A model generated the notes under the pieces. The model was not told where the DNA came from and did not search any database. It saw only the letters and a list, made by a program, of their open reading frames with translations. Below, one piece after another: positions 20,270 to 31,793 of a stretch of DNA of 64,000 nt. Location of the stretch: the NCBI GenBank assembly GCA_037157565.1, contig JAZHRO010000026.1, positions 33,408,501 through 33,472,500 on the forward strand, given 5' to 3'. Numbering within the stretch: position 1 is the stretch's first letter; each line of letters starts with the position of its first letter. The stretch is from Thalassia testudinum (taxonomy: Eukaryota > Streptophyta > Magnoliopsida > Alismatales > Hydrocharitaceae). A program made the translations under genes and the position numbers.

Positions 20270-21910
20270 CTAACCTGCCAGCAGATGTCCACAAATGTGG
20301 ACCAGATTGTGGTGCAGACCCATACCCCATACTCGAGAATATATAAGGTTCTGGATAAAAATTACCCAAAACCTAAAATCAGTATGCAAGTAGGGTTGGG
20401 CCTGGGATTTATGAGGATACAACCCAAGACCAAAGAGTAGGGTTACAGAGAATTTGATATCGAAAGGATAATCAATGAATGTATGCTTAGGTTGAACATC
20501 CTCAGAACAAATGTCATAAGGGTTTTGGTTTGATGGTTTCAGATGAATTGGAACCCTTAGACTTAGTCTTCTATTTCCTTTGAAATTTGCTTCCCAAATC
20601 AAAATATCCCAGCTCCTATCCTCCTCATTCAGAATGTCAAATTCTAAGACCTCTTGCATATTAATCACCCCATCTGAAATTTCCAAGTCTAAAAGATGTG
20701 GCTGAATCAGAATTGACTTGGGTCTAGTTATCTCAAGAATAGAATCATCAATAAGCTCAATAGGGTGTAACTGACAATCAGGGCATTGGTTTGAATCCTC
20801 TAGAAAATGTGATTCAAGTTTCATAATGTGAGCCCCAATAAGATCAGTTTCCTCAGTTATTGGGCTATCAAATGATCTATCAAATTCCTCAAGCCCAATC
20901 GTCTCACAGAAATCGTGTTCTGTAAACTCGCATGAGACTTCACAACTTGAATCTTCACCATCAGAATCAAAGAAATTAAAATCCATATTAATGTATGTCC
21001 CAAAATCATCTGTCATTTTCTGGTCAATGGAGACATACGTTTCCTCGTACCCTAGCTCAAGGATTTCAGGTGAAGAAATCAGATCATCCTTAATTGGTTG
21101 CTCTAATTTAATCTGGTCAGCCTTGTAACACGTGTCCCCCCCGATAGGTGCTTGAGTGGGTTTTGACCTTGGCTCTCCTAAAGGGGGTTCATCCTGGGAA
21201 TCATCCCATGATTGAACCAAAGCAACCACAAATCTCATTCTCAATTTCGCTAACTTCCCAAGTAGAAACTCACCTGGGTTCTTATCTTTAACATCGTGGA
21301 GAAAATCCAACAAATACTTGTTCAAATCATTAATCATCTCAATCAGGGGCTCCAATTTTTCAATGCAAGATATTGGCTGAACTTCTAAAGATTGTATGAT
21401 ATTCCTCAAGTTAGCCAGAACCTTACATTGAACCTGGTTACCCTGAACGAAATGAGTTTGTTTAGGGTTGGGCAGGTTTGGGATCAGTGCAGGGGATTTA
21501 ACGAATTGAGATTCGTTATACCCTTCCTGATAATAGGTCATTTCGGATTGTTCAAAAGGTGGTGATGACCTAAAGGCAATGTAATCAGAGGATGGGTAAG
21601 AATCAGTGTATTCTTCTTGATTGTAGATCGTATTAGGTTGTCCATGAAAGGGTGATGATCTATAATCGATGTGGCTCTGAGAAGAATGGAAATCACAATC
21701 ATAGTGTTCAAGGTTAGACCCTAAACACGGAGGTCCGGAACTGTATCTCCAATCCGAGTTATCCCAACTAACTGATAGTTGATTATAGTATGGGTCGAGA
21801 TAATTGTCATGTTGAGGATAACTCATAACAGGAGGGAAAGAGCGGGAATGCGTATAAAATGTGGAAGGATTCATGAGAGATGGGAGGAAAAAAGGTGCCC
21901 TGCAATACAA
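20270..21910 (-). CDS. Large acidic protein of unknown function, ORF of element E
   Basis: This 546-codon ORF has no internal stop. The first ATG is at 21910, but comparison with C1 and C2 (MDPYSF, MDSYSF) suggests the Met at residue 13 (MNPSTFYTHS, about 21874) as the real start. Residues 13-150 are rich in Tyr, Ser and Pro; 160-235 look alpha-helical (LANLRNIIQSLEVQPIS onwards); about 240-440 are very acidic; the C-terminus (about 455-546) is hydrophobic and aromatic and ends WGMGLHHNLVHICGHLLAG. C1 has a matching tail (FGLGMHHQLIHICG, 35875-35915) and G has GFGLHHQ. No enzymatic motif is seen. It occupies the place of gag-pol. Function unknown; a structural or RNA-binding role is only a guess. 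Confidence 0.75.
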   Translation of the reverse strand: MYCRAPFFLPSLMNPSTFYTHSRSFPPVMSYPQHDNYLDPYYNQLSVSWDNSDWRYSSGPPCLGSNLEHYDCDFHSSQSHIDYRSSPFHGQPNTIYNQEEYTDSYPSSDYIAFRSSPPFEQSEMTYYQEGYNESQFVKSPALIPNLPNPKQTHFVQGNQVQCKVLANLRNIIQSLEVQPISCIEKLEPLIEMINDLNKYLLDFLHDVKDKNPGEFLLGKLAKLRMRFVVALVQSWDDSQDEPPLGEPRSKPTQAPIGGDTCYKADQIKLEQPIKDDLISSPEILELGYEETYVSIDQKMTDDFGTYINMDFNFFDSDGEDSSCEVSCEFTEHDFCETIGLEEFDRSFDSPITEETDLIGAHIMKLESHFLEDSNQCPDCQLHPIELIDDSILEITRPKSILIQPHLLDLEISDGVINMQEVLEFDILNEEDRSWDILIWEANFKGNRRLSLRVPIHLKPSNQNPYDICSEDVQPKHTFIDYPFDIKFSVTLLFGLGLYPHKSQAQPYLHTDFRFWVIFIQNLIYSRVWGMGLHHNLVHICGHLLAG

Positions 21911-23036
21911 GCAATCAAACCTGTCCTTAAGTGGGCTAGCCTAAAGACCTACAGACTCCCAGAACCCGTTTTGAGATAAAGAAACAATTTGATCTACTTC
22001 TGTCTGTTCAATCCAACCAGTTAGAAGGAGGGACTGGGGAGAAGGTTCTTCCTTCGGCTTGCGCCTCCGGTTCCTAATGTACCCCCCAGCCGCGATTGTT
22101 TGATTCTGCTCCCCTAGCTAGACATCAGATTAAACAGTAGAAACAAACTAATAAAAAATAATCTCGTTCTGGGCTCTAAAGAGCGAGTCAAATCCTTAAG
22201 GCTAACGTCTACTCTATTTTATTTAGGGCTATATTTGAATGTGCTTTGGAATGTGATAGACCCTTTATCTGGGTTGTGCCCTTATTGATTGATTGATGTG
22301 TGTGTGCGTGCACAACCAGTGGTTTTCAAGCAAGATTACTTTTGATGCGGTGAATTTTAGGGTTCAAATCTTGCTTAGTAGCTTTTAGGATTCAACTTTA
22401 GGTATTTTCAAACAAGTTTTGTTGGCACACCAAGTTTTGAAAGCACAGGTGAAGATGTTTTCCTTTGAAACATAAAAGAATGTGGAGTGCCTGGTAAATC
22501 CCTAAGAGTTGAACCTAAGCGACAGCTACTTGATGGGTTGATTTTAATTTGAAGTGGTGCGACCCAATCAACTCAAACAATTGGCCTGTTGCACCACTTA
22601 ATTAGGCACACAAGTGATTACCTAATCTGATTTCTACTCAATTATGTGTTTGGATGTGTGTACCGGTTCCAAAGATCAGTTTACTGGTTGAGTTTGAAAA
22701 TCAGATGAGGTTGTGTACCTCTGTGAGATTTTTTTTTTATTTTTCTTTTTAAATGTGAAGGTTGAGGTGGGTGTGGGTATCAAACAGACAAACAAAACTA
22801 ACCTTAGAGTTTATAAGAACACCTAGGTTGATTGATGTTTGTGTTATTATGTGGTGAAATGAAAACTAATGGGTGGGAGGTGGGGGATAACTTACAGAAC
22901 CTTCAACAGCACTTTGCTCCATTCTACTGCTTTTGCTCATTTCAAAAGAGTACCTGCAATCACAATAAGAAAGGAGAGAAGTGAGGTAAACGATTCATAA
23001 GTTGGAAAACATAAAAAAAAATCAAAGAGCATCGCC
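21911..23036 (-). other. Leader of element E
   Basis: About 1.1 kb between PBS and ORF, non-coding. Parts resemble the leader of C2: the stretch at about 22330-22600 (TTGCACCAC, TTCAATTGC-like and GCTTAGTAG pieces on the minus strand) corresponds to about 60000-60260. A GC-rich block lies at 22030-22110. Confidence 0.55.
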
Positions 23037-23054
23037 TCCCCGGCAACGGTGCTA
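23037..23054 (-). promoter_or_regulatory. Primer-binding site of E, tRNA-Asp type
   Basis: Minus strand TAGCACCGTTGCCGGGGA, a near match to the tRNA-Asp complement, three bases from the LTR end (23058). Confidence 0.9.
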
Positions 23055-23773
23055 AAATGTTGAAACTGCGAGTCACCGCGCTAACGTATTTGGCTTTTGA
23101 AAACCTGTCGTCGTAGTTTGAAAGTGAAGAACTTGTGTTCAACAAATAAAATTTATACCGGAATAGAAATCCTAGGTCGAACTCAGGGAGGCGGATGTTT
23201 GATTAAAAATACGCATTTGTTTTATTTATCACGAAGCAGAATAATTGATTAGAAACTATCTATCTATTAATAAATAGAAGAGAGAGAGAATATTACAAAC
23301 AAAAATCAAAAAGAGATGTAGAATGAACATGGAATTCATTATCAAAGAGATTGTTCATTACACTACTCATTACGACTAGAAAGTAGAAAATGATTACACT
23401 AGAAAGTAATAAATCTACTCTAGAAAGCATTAAAAAGAATGGAAAGAGAAATATCCTCCTCGATGGTCGCTTGGAGGACGAGCTGGACGGGATGACGCCT
23501 GGAAGACAGGGAACGGAGCAAGACGAAGGAGGACGAAGTAGGAAGAACGGGAATGGGGCAGCATGTTGTCGTCGTTACGGGATCCACTTCCGAAATGGGG
23601 ATGAAAATTTGACTTTATCTCTTGGGAAGCATCCCGAGTGTGGGCAAGCTTCTCTTGAGCTTTGGAGAGGGAGAGAAGAGAAGGGATGAAAATTTCGTAT
23701 GGAGGAGGTCTCCTTTTATAGTTGCAAGGAGTGAGGGCAAATTGGTCTTTTAAATTTGAAAAACATTAATTCA

Positions 23774-23811
23774 GGACCTTTAGTGACGGATAAATCCGTC
23801 GCTAAAGGTCC
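23774..23811. repeat. 38-nt inverted repeat in LTR of E
   Basis: 18-bp arms with one mismatch around AA. The arms contain GACGGAT and CTAAAGGTCC. Similar TTTAGCGACGGAT palindromes are widespread in plant genomes (general knowledge). It lies between the CpG-rich block and the TATA box. Confidence 0.9.
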
Positions 23812-24275
23812 AAATGTCGGCATACTGGTGCGGCGCGAGCGCGCACCCGCTCGCCTCCTCAAGTGCAACGCTCAATCACATTCTTGAAATCGCGACCGTT
23901 CGATCGTGAGATCGAACTGCTGAGATGCATCCTCACCGCGCCTCAACCGCGCGCTCGCCTGCGTCTGATCCCGTGTTACACGCAGGCGTCTGATGGAGCG
24001 TGCGCACTATCGAGCACGCGCGATCGCTTGATCGAGATCGAACGCTCAATTACGCCCCCTCGCCGTGCCTCAGCTGCCGCTCGCCGAGGCTCGAACGCGC
24101 ACCTCCTGATCGCGCAAGCACGTTCGACCAACGCGCTACAAGCGCGAGTGTCGTGCTTGTGATTTGTGCACGCGCGTCCATAACCTTTGGATGATGATCC
24201 AACAGCAGAGAAGCAGTGCTCAAATTGAAGAAGAGAAGGAGCGGCGGGTGCAGCGACCGGTTGGGCGGCTGAGAC

Positions 24276-24291
24276 GGTACCACGTGGTGCC
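24276..24291. promoter_or_regulatory. G-box palindrome in LTR of E
   Basis: GGTACCACGTGGTGCC, a 16-nt palindrome with one mismatched pair around the CACGTG core that plant bZIP and bHLH factors bind. Counterparts: 44483-44492 (C1) and 49013-49028 (C2). Confidence 0.7.
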
Positions 24292-24748
24292 ATCTTGGCC
24301 GTCCATCTTCTGGATGATGTAGATGGTGCCACGATTGTCGGATTGAGTCGATTTTCGCGCCGTTGGGCTGCGATTGATGATCTGAATCCATCCGTGCGGT
24401 CAGATTTGTTTTCTGAAGTGTGGATTCACACCATCTTGTCCCTCGATCTTCTAGGGTTCCTCGATCTCTATCTGATGCTACAGATGTCTGATTAGGACGA
24501 TCTTGGAGTCGTTGAACTCCAATCGTCGCCCTGATCAAATCTGTATGGTTGGATCTTCGATCTGAGGCCCCGATAAAAATTTTGCTCTATCACTGAATAT
24601 AAAAGGAGACAATTAAACTCTTTTTTATTCAAACTAATCTAAATGCAAGATGATGCATGCTATGCAATATTTATAGTATGTAATGCAATTCTATGCTTAA
24701 GAACATACATAAATAGACATATTATGTAATGTAAACATGTTTACATCA

Positions 24749-25640
24749 TGCATCAACTAATTTATTGGACCATTCCTTACTGTCTGGTCTAACCGTCCTC
24801 TAGAGAATCAACTTGATCTGACAGTTAGACACTTTAGCCTGCCATTGGTCTACGGGTGATACGGGGTGGCTATACGGTGATGTACCCCGTATTTCTTTCA
24901 TAATGACCTGAAATGGGCGTGGATGAAGTGGCTTCCCCCATCACTAATCAGAGCCCGGGGTATTCCGAATCTCGCGAAGATGTACTGTCGTACGAAGGAA
25001 ATGACGGTCTTATGATTAGCTCGTCTCGCCGGGATGGCCTCAACCCACTTCAAGACATAGTCAACGACTAATAATATGTACTAGAAGCCATGCAAGTTTG
25101 GAAAAAGGCCCATAAAATCGATGCCCCAGGCGTCGAACACTTCTACAACCATGATGGGCTGGAGTGGCATCATGTCTCTCCTGGTCATAGAACCGACCGA
25201 CTGGCATCGTTTGTAGTGTTGGGCGTATTCGTGTGTATCTTTGAAAATAGTTGGCCAGAAAAATCCCGACTACAAAATTTTTGCAGGGGTTTTCCGTCCT
25301 GAAAAGTGACCATTACAAGCATCATTGTGGCAAAAAGATAACACACTGGGGATCACAGAATCTGGGATGCATCTTCGAATAATCTGATCTGCACCAATAT
25401 GGAAGAGCAGTGGATCATCCCAGAGGTAGAATTTGGCCTCCGCAGTGAATTTGAGTTTCTGGTCCTTGGATAGGTTCGCAGGAATCTTGCCTGTGGCAAG
25501 GTAGTTCGTGATGTTTGTGTACCAGGGGAACTCAACAGAGTAAACTGCCAAAAGAGATTCATCCGGAAATTGCTCGTGGATAGGTAGGGAATAAGGAATG
25601 TGGCCTGGGTCCAGTCTGGATAGGTGATCCGCCATAACAT
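24749..25640 (-). pseudogene. pol: Integrase N-terminal and core part of element D
   Basis: On the minus strand, from 25635: ADHLSRL junction, an open stretch to 25270 with CHNDACNGHFSGRKT (HHCC part), then a TAG where the family has Gln (before SGFFWP), KRCQSVG, AWGIDFMGLFP (first Asp of DDE) and ISDGGSHF (second Asp). TPYHP is followed by a stop, and the frame then decays up to the E boundary. The catalytic Glu region is degraded. Confidence 0.88.
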
Positions 25641-27030
25641 TCTATTTTCCGGCTTTGTCACGGATTTCAATATCAAATTCTTGCAATAGAAGGATCCATC
25701 TAATGTGCCATGGTTTGGCATCCTTCTTTGCCAAAAAAATGCCGGAGGGTAGAGTGGTCGGTGAAAATGATGACTTTGGACCCTAATAAATATGATCTGA
25801 ATTTCTCCAACCCGAATACTACTGCAGCAATTCTTTTTCAATGACAGTATAATTGCGTTGAGCCTCATTCAGTGTCTTGCTAGCATAGCATATGACAAAG
25901 GGTTGTTTCTCCCGACGCTGGCCTAAAACAACACCGACGGCAAAGTTAGAAGCATTGCACATCATCTCGAAATCAAGCGACCAGTCGGGTGGTTGGAGAA
26001 TCAAGGAATCAGAGACAGCGCTTTGTAAAGTCTCGAAGGCGTTGAGACATGAGGTGTCGAATTCAAATGGGGCATCGGCCACAAGGAGATTCGTCAAAGG
26101 TTGTGCAATTTTCGAGAAATCATGTATAAATCTCCGATAGAAGCCGACGTGACCCAAGAATGATCTGATCTACTTGATCGAGCTAGGTGGCGGTAAGTGG
26201 GAAATAATCTCAGATTTAGCTCGATCGACCTCGAGTCCAATTTTAGAGATCCTGTGTTCCAGTACTATGCCATCCCTCACCATGAAATGGCTTTTCTCCT
26301 AGGATAGTACTAGATTTACCTCAATACACCATTTCAGGATCTTGGTGAGGTTATCAAGGCAAGATGCGAAATCATCTCCAAAAATGGAGAAGTCATCCAT
26401 GAACACCTCCACATAGTCCCTAATCATGTCAGAGAAGATGGCCATCATACAACGCTGAAATGTTGCTAGTGCGTTGCAGAGGCCAAAGGGCATCCGCTTG
26501 AAAGCGAATGTTCCAAAGGGGCATGTGAATGTGGTCTTGTCTTGATCTTCCAGGTTAATCGCTACTTAATTATATCCAGAGTATCCATCTAGAAAGCCGA
26601 AGAAACTATGTTCGGCTAACCGTTCCAAGATCTGATCAATGAAAGGCAAAGGAAAGTGATCCTTCTGGGTAGCTGTGTTCAGTTTCCTATAGTCGATGCA
26701 GACCCGCCAAGATGTTGTAGTGCGGGTCGGGATGGTTTCACCCTTATCATTTTTCACAACGGTGTGTCCTACTTTCTTGGGCACTATCTGGATCGGACTC
26801 ACCCACTGGCTGCAAAGATTGGGTATACAATACCTGCATCCAGCCATTTGATGATCTCCTTCTTAACAACCTCTAGCATATTCGGGTTAAGCTGTCTTTG
26901 AGGTTGTCTCAAAGGTTTCACCCCCTCATCTGTGTAAATGTGATGAGTGCAATATGAGGGGCGAATACCGCGGAGATCAGCAATACTCCACCCTATAGCA
27001 GCCCTATGGTCTTGTAGCATAGAAATCAAT
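25641..27030 (-). pseudogene. pol: Reverse transcriptase and RNase H of element D
   Basis: On the minus strand the RT runs DHRAAIGWSIADLRGI (about 27010), [24 protein letters not shown] (26700), [19 protein letters not shown] and VFMDDFSIFG (about 26400). RNase H follows, with MCNAS in place of MCDAS at about 25955-25970 (first catalytic Asp changed to Asn), then VIEKELL and, in a shifted frame, the last Asp region. In-frame stops and at least one shift near 25820 interrupt it. Confidence 0.9.
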
Positions 27031-28044
27031 TGATGCTCCTATTCTTGGGTTAAGTGGGCAATAATAATGACTGGGTATGTCTCACTTTCACCCAAGAACA
27101 CATACTTAAGTGAGTCAGGTAAGGGCTTCAATTCAATCATGGGTGGGTCAAAGTCAGAAATGGGAGTGGGAGGAGCAAACTCGAGGGTTGAAATCTGCTG
27201 ATCCGTATGCACGTGAATTCCCGCTGATTCACTTCCTATGAGATAATCGGTTATGACTGCGTTAACGGGAAACCCGTTAGCTGTGGTCACATCTTCCTGC
27301 AACAACAGGGGCGATTCAGTAGTGTGCGGATCAGGATAGCTAGATTCAGGGGTGTTGTAGTCAGAAGCACACCCTAAACAGTCAGATCCTCGGGGAGATA
27401 TGTGTAGTGCAATGGTCTCAGTCCCGTGTGGATCGAGGTCCAAGAACCCTAATAGTGTAGACGAATGAGACATTGGGTCGTCACAAAGGAGCCCAATGTT
27501 ACCACAGTATGCCAAATCTTCGTCTTCACCATCCTCCTCTATGCGATCACAGTCAAAATTCCTTGATGCCCTGAATATGTCAAATCGAAGTCGCTCATTA
27601 CCTAGGGTTATCTCCATACACCCAGATGCACAATCAATGTTTGCTCAGGCTGTCACTAGAAATGGGCGACCCAAAATGATTGGTGCATCTCGGAGATTAG
27701 GAGGAACTTCCATATCGAGAATGAACAAATCTACAGGAAAGCAAAACCCGTGGACTTTTATGATCACGTTCTCAACCATGCCCCTCGGTGTTTTTACTGA
27801 TCTATCAATCAGCTGAATTGTGACCGAGGTAGGCTTTAACTCCCCAAATCAAAATCGATCAAATACGGCAGTGGGAATTAGGTTGATGGACAAACCTAAA
27901 TCTAGAAGGGCCTGATCAAATGGAGAATCCTGCAAGAAGCAGGATATGAGTAGGGTACAGGGTCTTTTTTTTCGGTGGCAAGTCAGCTAGAATCACGATG
28001 CTAGCTTCTTTTGACAATACCGCCTGTCATCCAATTCTAGGCTG
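27031..28044 (-). pseudogene. pol: Protease and linker region of element D
   Basis: Between gag and RT. The protease (about 27600-28044) is heavily broken: only pieces such as PPKKKDP and ILA can be matched to family sequence, and I cannot point to a DLGAS box. After it, 27039-27617 is open for 192 codons and carries the linker motif MIELKPLPDSLKYVFLGESE (about 27085-27145), the same motif as in A at 8569. Confidence 0.75.
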
Positions 28045-30279
28045 TCACTTTGGGATACAATAGTCCTTGAAGAACCTAGCAACAGCGGGGATGTGATCAA
28101 TTGCCTCAAGGAGGGGGACTTGAATATGTACTTCCTTGAACATTGATTTCAGGTCCTCAAAATTCCGCGTGTCCATTTTCCGTACTACATTCCGCATCAG
28201 AGCCTCAGGAAAAGGGATGGGAATTTCAGGGTCAAGTGGCCTCTTACCCTTATCTATCGTAGGTGGCTCCTGAGATGGAGTCGAACCCGCCCACGGCAAA
28301 GGGTGAGAAAAATCAAGACCCGCCTGCCTATGTGGTGAGTCGAATGTCTTCCTTCCACTCCTTAATGAGACAACATTTGCATCGGCTTGCTGTCCATGAG
28401 GTGGTGGGGGAGAGGAAGGGGCAAAGAATGCGGGGTTCTGTAAAGGCGGCTGGCCTTGGGCATAACCAGGTGGTGCAGGAGGTGCCTGTAATATGGCGTG
28501 TGCCTGTCCCTGTGGTGCCTGAAACCTAGGCGGGGCGCCTTGGTTCTGCACATACCGAGGGTTCAGGACGGGTTGGGATGACAAGGCTCCCTGAGTCCTA
28601 TGCTCCTACAACAGCTGGTTTTGCGTGTTCTGTATAGTCTGTATCTGGTTAGCCATCGCCTTCATTACCTGCAAGCTATCCTGTGTAGATTTCCTCATCG
28701 ATTCTTGCAGCTCCTCTTTCAGTGCCTCCAAAGGGTTTGCCTGCTTTGGAGGGTGACTGGCAGCTTGGTGTAGTGGTTGGTATAAAGAACAGGGTTGCTG
28801 CTGCTGAGACGGGAATCGCTGCTGCCTAGGGTACATGTTTTGCGCATTCCCGTATTGCCTGGTCTGGTAGTATGGATCTTGATGTGGTCTCTGTGAATTA
28901 CCAGACCAAGTGAAGTTCGGATGCTGGCACCAACCAGGGTTATACGTCTCTGAATACGGGTTATTACGCCCGTATCCTTGGATAGCATTGACGTCCTCGT
29001 AGGCTGAAGATGTCTGAGACGTATATCCGTCAAGGGGATACATGCTATAATCTGCGGGTGGTGCGTAACCCTGGTCGTAAGGTGCCAGATCTAGATTGTT
29101 TATGGGATCCTAATATGCGGGATCTCGTAAATAATGAGAGGATGCATCTCAAGTGAGTAGATTAACTCAAGCAGGAGGGGCTCGAGGTGCATAGGAGGGT
29201 CTTGGGGCGGTAGAGTTCATGTCAGATTGACCCTGACTAATTTGGTCAATCTTTTTCTCAATCAAGTTTATTCTATCCAGCTGCTTGACGATGATATCCA
29301 TGTCGGCTCGAATAGACTCGGTGTGAGCCTCATGGACACCAACCTGTTGCTGACCAGGCCGCTGGAATTGGTTCATGGACGCGGCATTCATCGAGTTCTC
29401 CGCCAAAGATTCGAACAACTCAAATGCACTATTCTCGTCTTTCGCGAGGAAATTCCCGCCACTAGATGCATCTGGCAGATACCGATGTGTGTCATCCAGC
29501 CCATGGTAAAAGATTTGAGCTAGGTGCCATCTGGGTATACCATGGTGCAAGCATTTCAGGAGAAGGTCGTGAAATCGATCCCAGGCTTCATGCAACTTCT
29601 CCCCAGCTCCTTGGGAGAAAGTCGTGATTGCGTGCCTCATCGCGTTTATTCAACCGATTGGGAAGAACTTTTGTAGGAATTCATGTTGTAATTCCGGCCA
29701 GGTTCCAATTGGCTTCCCAATGGTCCTGAACCAGTATGAAGCTTTGTCCCCCAGAGAAAATGAGAAAAGCTTCATTAGAACAATCCCCAGATCAATATTC
29801 CTGGGTCGAATCATTTCTGCAAGTTGACTCAAGTCCTCTAGGTGCTGGAACAGATCTTCGCTTGAGTTTCCATAGAAGTGAGTGCTGATCAAACCGATCA
29901 CATTAGGCTTGAGCTCAAACGCGTCTCCGCCTATGGGAATCCTGACTAAGGGTGCGATGATTGGTGTGGCTGGGTCATAGAAATCCCGCAGTTGTTCTCC
30001 TCGCAGTGGATGCTGTATTCTGTCAAGCGCTGTCAAAATGCGATCCATGCTCTGCGGATGTCGCTCCTCAAATTCAACCACCCAGGCTTCCAGACGAGCC
30101 ATCGGGTCCAGATTATCAATATCTTGACCCGGTCTAGGTCCAGGTCCAGGATTAGCCATTGTGGCTACGGGAGTAGAAGAAGTGGGGGGAGAAAATGGTC
30201 TTGGTGAGGTACCCCGCCTCCTTGGGAGTGGCTCCCAAGGTCCAACCAATTGAGGTCTAAGTGACCTCCTTCCTTGCAT
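28045..30279 (-). pseudogene. gag: gag of element D
   Basis: On the minus strand from ATG 30279: a Pro-rich N-terminus, then a capsid-like retrotransposon Gag domain (LISTHFYGNSSEDLFQHLED, LFSFSLGDKASYWFR, WPELQHEFLQKFFPIG). A single TGA at about 29647 follows, then RHAITTFSQGAGEKLHEAWD to ELFESLAENS (29420). A linker has the hallmark NNPYSETYNPGWCQHPNFTW (about 28900-28965) and a Gln/Pro-rich stretch. 28045-28584 holds IPFPEAL and EVHIQVPLLEAIDHIP, the gag/protease junction. Few stops separate long open stretches, so this is a fairly recent copy. Confidence 0.9.
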
Positions 30280-31379
30280 ACACCACCCAACCCCTGGGTT
30301 GGTGTAGCCAAGCCAGACAAGGCTAAGGCCCTGTCAATCAGATGATCCTTATGAATCAGATGACCAGATTTTTCGTTTTAAGTTCTAATTCCTAAAGAAA
30401 ATTCGTCGTACAACCGACTGAAAGTGAATCCCTCCTCTCGAATAACCCAGCCAAGAGGTTGAAAGCACCCAGTAGTACGACAACGAATTCGGGTTTATTT
30501 CGTGTTTTAGACTTGATTTTTAGCCCGTTTTTCTTCAGTTGGGGTTTTTGGTGAGTGGCCCACAAGGTGACCAAGCTCACCGGCTAAGTACTAGACTTGA
30601 CTAAGTCTAGGTTAGCCTAAATGTGGTCTCTAAATTATAACCCTAAAGGTGTAACCTAAGGTTCATGCAATTCTAGGGTTTTGTTCTTTTGTTTTTTTTT
30701 CTTCTTCAGCAGACCACAAAAAATACAATTAGTTCTCTGACAACAATTGGAATCCAATTAACTTGAAATTTAGCGAGTAGATTCCTTTTTCAATTATCTT
30801 TTCAAAGAATATTTTTTTTGTAATTTTTACCATTTCAACCAAATTTTTAGAAATTTTCGAATGTCAGGGGGTCAGATTTGGAATTTTGACCCTTGGTCGA
30901 TTTTTCACTTTGAAACAGTATCAAATGACTTTCAAAAAATCAGGAAAAATATGGAAATTAAAGCCAATGAGGTCAGATTTCAAACCCCACCACTTTTAGT
31001 CAAAACAAATTCGTGGATTGCTTAGAATTGCTTTTTGAATTTTGAAAAATCTCAGGTCTGGGTCAATCTAACCCCCTTGCACTTTGTGAATTTTCAAAAT
31101 TTTAATACTTGGAATTTTTTCAAAAGAATGATGCTATTCAAAAGATGGTTTGAAAATGAATGTCTAGCCCGAATTTCAAATTTTTCTATTCACCATTTTT
31201 TCGGCAATCAAATTTTTAAAATAAACTTTGAACCCTGGCCGAAAATCAGAGAATGGTGGAGAAGCTTTTGAAAAGTGTTTGAGTTTGAAATTCAAGCTCT
31301 CCACCAAATTGTTTTTTTTTTTTCAAAAAAATTTGCAAATACTTTTTCTTTTCAAAAAGGATTTTTTTTAAAGGATTTT

Positions 31380-31422
<43 letters not shown>

Positions 31423-31773
31423 CTTTTTCGAACTAACCTAGGATTTAAAAAGAAACCTAATCTAGATACCTAGATTTTTTTTTCTTTGATTTTTTTTCTT
31501 TCTGATTTTTTTTCTTTTTCACGAAAATGCATAAGCTTTTTTTTTGTTTTTCTTTTTTTTTCAAAAGAAATTGCAGGAAGCAAATCTAACCTAGGGTTCA
31601 AAAGAAAAACCTAGCCTAAAGAAGATGTGATGTGCACCTGGAAATCTTTTCCTACGCTCGTTGTGTGCGCAGATCCCATTTTTCCTGTGTTGTCCTGCAC
31701 ATCCAAAAACAAAGTAGGGGCAGATTTGTCAGTAATAGTTCAAAAGATCGAAATAAAAAAAAATGATGTTGCG
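30280..31773 (-). other. Leader of element D
   Basis: 1.5 kb between PBS and gag, A/T-rich with long poly-T/poly-A runs and a (TA)n tract at 31384-31420. No ORF of note. No recognisable GC-rich block like that of G or C2. Confidence 0.7.
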
Positions 31774-31791
31774 TCCCCGGCAACGGTGCCA
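31774..31791 (-). promoter_or_regulatory. Primer-binding site of D, tRNA-Asp type
   Basis: Minus strand TGGCACCGTTGCCGGGGA, one mismatch to the tRNA-Asp complement; two bases from the LTR end at 31794. Confidence 0.95.
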
Positions 31792-31793
31792 TT

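Larger units (their letters stand above)
20174..24748 (-). mobile_element. Element E: 3'-truncated non-autonomous LTR retrotransposon inside D
   Basis: On the minus strand it has a 5' LTR (23058-24748), PBS (23037-23054), leader and one long ORF (20270-21910). PPT and 3' LTR are absent; soon after the ORF the sequence passes into D's integrase C-terminus. Right flank TGCAT (24749-24753) would be the target duplication, but the left copy is lost. The likely history is insertion into integrase followed by a deletion that removed E's 3' end and about 100 integrase codons. Confidence 0.85.
23058..24748 (-). repeat. 5' LTR of element E (1691 bp)
   Basis: On the minus strand it begins TGATGTAAACATGTTTACAT (part of a 22-bp near-perfect palindrome, 24727-24748) and ends TTTCAACA at 23058. 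TATAAAAG (minus) is at 23713-23720. The U3 contains a G-box palindrome (24276-24291) and a CpG-dense stretch (23820-24170). U5 carries GCCTCCCTGAGTTCGACC (about 23166-23186, minus). It shares blocks with the LTRs of C1 and C2 but is clearly diverged. Confidence 0.88.

Noticed and set aside
23863..24538. Overlapping ORFs of 60-160 codons in a GC-rich segment, possibly a host exon
   Set aside because: The segment lies inside a bounded LTR (23058-24748), and all frames are open because of CpG richness. The block also recurs in C1 and C2 LTRs.
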